This document shows positions 62,403 to 64,000 of a DNA stretch of 64,000 nucleotides, in pieces. Within the stretch, counting starts at the first letter, position 1; each line of letters begins with the position of its first letter. The notes under the pieces are model-generated. The model saw nothing but the letters and a program-made list of their open reading frames with translations. It was not told the origin of the DNA and searched no databases. This DNA comes from Roseivirga spongicola (GTDB taxonomy: Bacteria; Bacteroidota; Bacteroidia; Cytophagales; Cyclobacteriaceae): assembly GCF_001592965.1 (NCBI RefSeq), contig NZ_LRPC01000031.1, forward strand, positions 103,122-167,121, written 5' to 3'. The position numbers and the translations under genes are program-made.

Positions 62403-63956
62403 TTGACAAAATCAGGTAAAAAATCAGTCCTTTTAGTTCTACTTATATTGGTTGTGCCAGTAGTTACTTATGGCGTATTTCAGCTGAATTCACTTACAGT
62501 AGACGAGAGAGAGCTTACCACTATTTATCGTAGACAGTTAGAGTCTGTGCTCTTTTCGGTTAACCAAGTGGCTCAAGAGAAGAGTGCTGAGGTATTTAAA
62601 ATTATTGAGGAAGAAAATTGGGGAGCCGATTCTGATAGAATGTTAGAAAGACTTAACTCCTACACTTTTTTTCAGGCGCTTTACAGTAAGGAGATCAACG
62701 GATGGGACGAGACCGTGCTTTCTCAAAATGCAAAGCTTTTGAACGAGGATTTTCTTGGAGTGGCCAACAATTTGGCCGAAGCAAACACCTCAATAGTCAA
62801 CAGGCTGATTCGCTACATGGAGGAGGGTGACTTTCAGAAAATACAGTCGTTTGATGATTGGATAGAATATGATGGCCTGTATATGGACTATCAGTTTTTT
62901 GTTTCTAAGGTAGGAGATAGGCTCTTTTTGAACATCTACTTCTTTAATGCGCAAAAGTTTGTGGAGCAGGCCCTAGTACCCAAGTTTCAAGAAATGGCTC
63001 AGGGCGATTTTATTATTACCTGCTCTAGAATTGAAGATGGCTTTCAGATTTATTCTACCTCTGGTGAGTTAGTCGGGCAGATTGAAAGTGAGCCTCTCGA
63101 CTTAATTCCAAGGTTTGAAGTAGGGATTGCTCGCGAAGGTGGAACCGTAGAGCAGGCCGTAAACCGTAGAAAAACGAATAATCTCATTGCTCTTGGCATA
63201 CTCATGCTAATCATGATTATAGGAGTTGGGTTGGTCTTTAGAAATGTTCAGCGCGAAATGGAGCTGGCCCAGAAGAAAGCAGATTTTGTCTCGAACGTTT
63301 CACACGAGATCAGAACGCCATTGGCCCTCATTAATATGTTTGCTGAGACTCTTTTGTTGGGAAGGGTAAAGAATGAAAGCAAAAAGATGGAATACTATGA
63401 GATCATTACTAAAGAGGTGAATCGCCTTTCTAATATGCTCAATCGTATTCTTAGCTTTTCTAAAATTGAGGCAAACAAGCGAGAATATAGTAGGTCAGCA
63501 CTAGATTTATCTGAAGTGGTTCAAGATGTGATGAATACTTACTCATACCATTTAGAAAGTAATGGTTTTGAACATTCAGTTCAATTGAGCGAAAGTAGCC
63601 TTCCAATAAAAGCTGACAAGGAAGCCTTGATTGAAGTCCTAGTCAACCTAATAGATAATGGGATGAAGTATAGCTTAGAAGAAAAGCAATTGGAAGTAAA
63701 AACGGGGAAGGATGGTGAATTTGCTTTCGTTTCAATCAAAGATAATGGAATGGGAATAGCCAAGAACCAACTGGACAAGCTCTTTGAGAAGTTCTACCGG
63801 GTACCTACAGGCGATGTACACGACACTAAAGGTTCAGGCTTAGGACTTTCTATTGTAAAGCATATTGTAGATGCTCATGATGGAAAGGTCACAATAAATA
63901 GTAAACCAGGAGAAGGCAGTGAGTTTAAAGTGCTTATTCCATTAAAGAGTGAATGA
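62403..63956 (+). CDS. Membrane sensor histidine kinase
   Basis: 517 residues from TTG 62403. Transmembrane helix about 8-28, extracytoplasmic sensor (30-255), second helix about 260-278, HisKA with His301 (SNVSHEIRTPLAL), HATPase (LVNLIDNGMKYS, IKDNGMGIAK, GSGLGLSIVKHI). A partner response regulator is probably just beyond the right edge. Signal unknown. Confidence 0.92.
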   Translation: MTKSGKKSVLLVLLILVVPVVTYGVFQLNSLTVDERELTTIYRRQLESVLFSVNQVAQEKSAEVFKIIEEENWGADSDRMLERLNSYTFFQALYSKEINGWDETVLSQNAKLLNEDFLGVANNLAEANTSIVNRLIRYMEEGDFQKIQSFDDWIEYDGLYMDYQFFVSKVGDRLFLNIYFFNAQKFVEQALVPKFQEMAQGDFIITCSRIEDGFQIYSTSGELVGQIESEPLDLIPRFEVGIAREGGTVEQAVNRRKTNNLIALGILMLIMIIGVGLVFRNVQREMELAQKKADFVSNVSHEIRTPLALINMFAETLLLGRVKNESKKMEYYEIITKEVNRLSNMLNRILSFSKIEANKREYSRSALDLSEVVQDVMNTYSYHLESNGFEHSVQLSESSLPIKADKEALIEVLVNLIDNGMKYSLEEKQLEVKTGKDGEFAFVSIKDNGMGIAKNQLDKLFEKFYRVPTGDVHDTKGSGLGLSIVKHIVDAHDGKVTINSKPGEGSEFKVLIPLKSE

Positions 63957-64000
63957 TTTGGGCTAGAAAAGAATTCCTAATTGAACATTGAACATTGAAC

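Overview
The window looks like a chromosomal segment of a marine-type Bacteroidetes of the order Cytophagales (Roseivirga/Fulvivirga-like; genus not provable from sequence alone). The signs are a type IX secretion C-terminal sorting domain, TAnnTTTG -7 promoter boxes with weak or absent Shine-Dalgarno sites, mobile mystery proteins A/B, a GSCFA protein, the rpsF-rpsR-rplI order, a DnaG with a degenerate zinc finger, and many short dispersed palindromes.

Layout. 0-6.1 kb: a thiosulfate/sulfane-sulfur module (two MBL-fold + double-rhodanese paralogues flanking a split YeeE/YedE transporter, an outer-membrane protein and a TsdA-like dihaem cytochrome). 6.2-11.2 kb: an RNA-repair-like locus on the minus strand. 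In transcription order it holds a promoter-small RNA-terminator unit, a tRNA-Tyr-like RNA, a circularly permuted tRNA-Lys(UUU), a slipin (SPFH) gene, a TPR gene and the RNA ligase gene rtcB. 11.3-17.9 kb: a serine hydrolase interrupted by an amber codon, rhlE, mobile mystery A/B, two outer-membrane proteins, and a GIY-YIG gene between a real CAT tRNA gene and a duplicated 3' end of that tRNA. 18-36 kb: mostly housekeeping genes (HAD hydrolase, rhodanese, T9SS protein, PASTA protein, NifU-like and Mrp Fe-S carriers, dnaG, ribBA-like, surE, yidD, dcd, cysS, folE). 36-45.7 kb: antiporter, priA, a DUF559 endonuclease among direct repeats, a DUF255 thioredoxin-like protein, GSCFA, a glycogen-binding-domain protein. 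45.8-51.4 kb: an accessory island with a group II intron maturase remnant, then XRE regulator, C5 DNA methyltransferase, MORC-like/histidine-kinase ATPase and response regulator, bracketed by a 12-bp direct repeat. 51.6-60.9 kb: a PD40-like lipoprotein, then the GlgE-type alpha-glucan operon (glgE, maltokinase, glgB, GH57). 61.2-64 kb: ribosomal protein operon and a sensor kinase.

The strongest unusual observation is the permuted tRNA-Lys. Its 3' half (nucleotides 44-73) lies upstream of its 5' half (1-43), separated by 16 nt. The two halves together give exactly 73 canonical nucleotides with a perfect 7-bp acceptor stem and all the usual invariant bases. Making a tRNA from this gene needs a cleavage and an RNA ligation, and an RNA ligase gene lies in the same orientation downstream. 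The second candidate system is the methyltransferase/MORC-kinase/response-regulator island.
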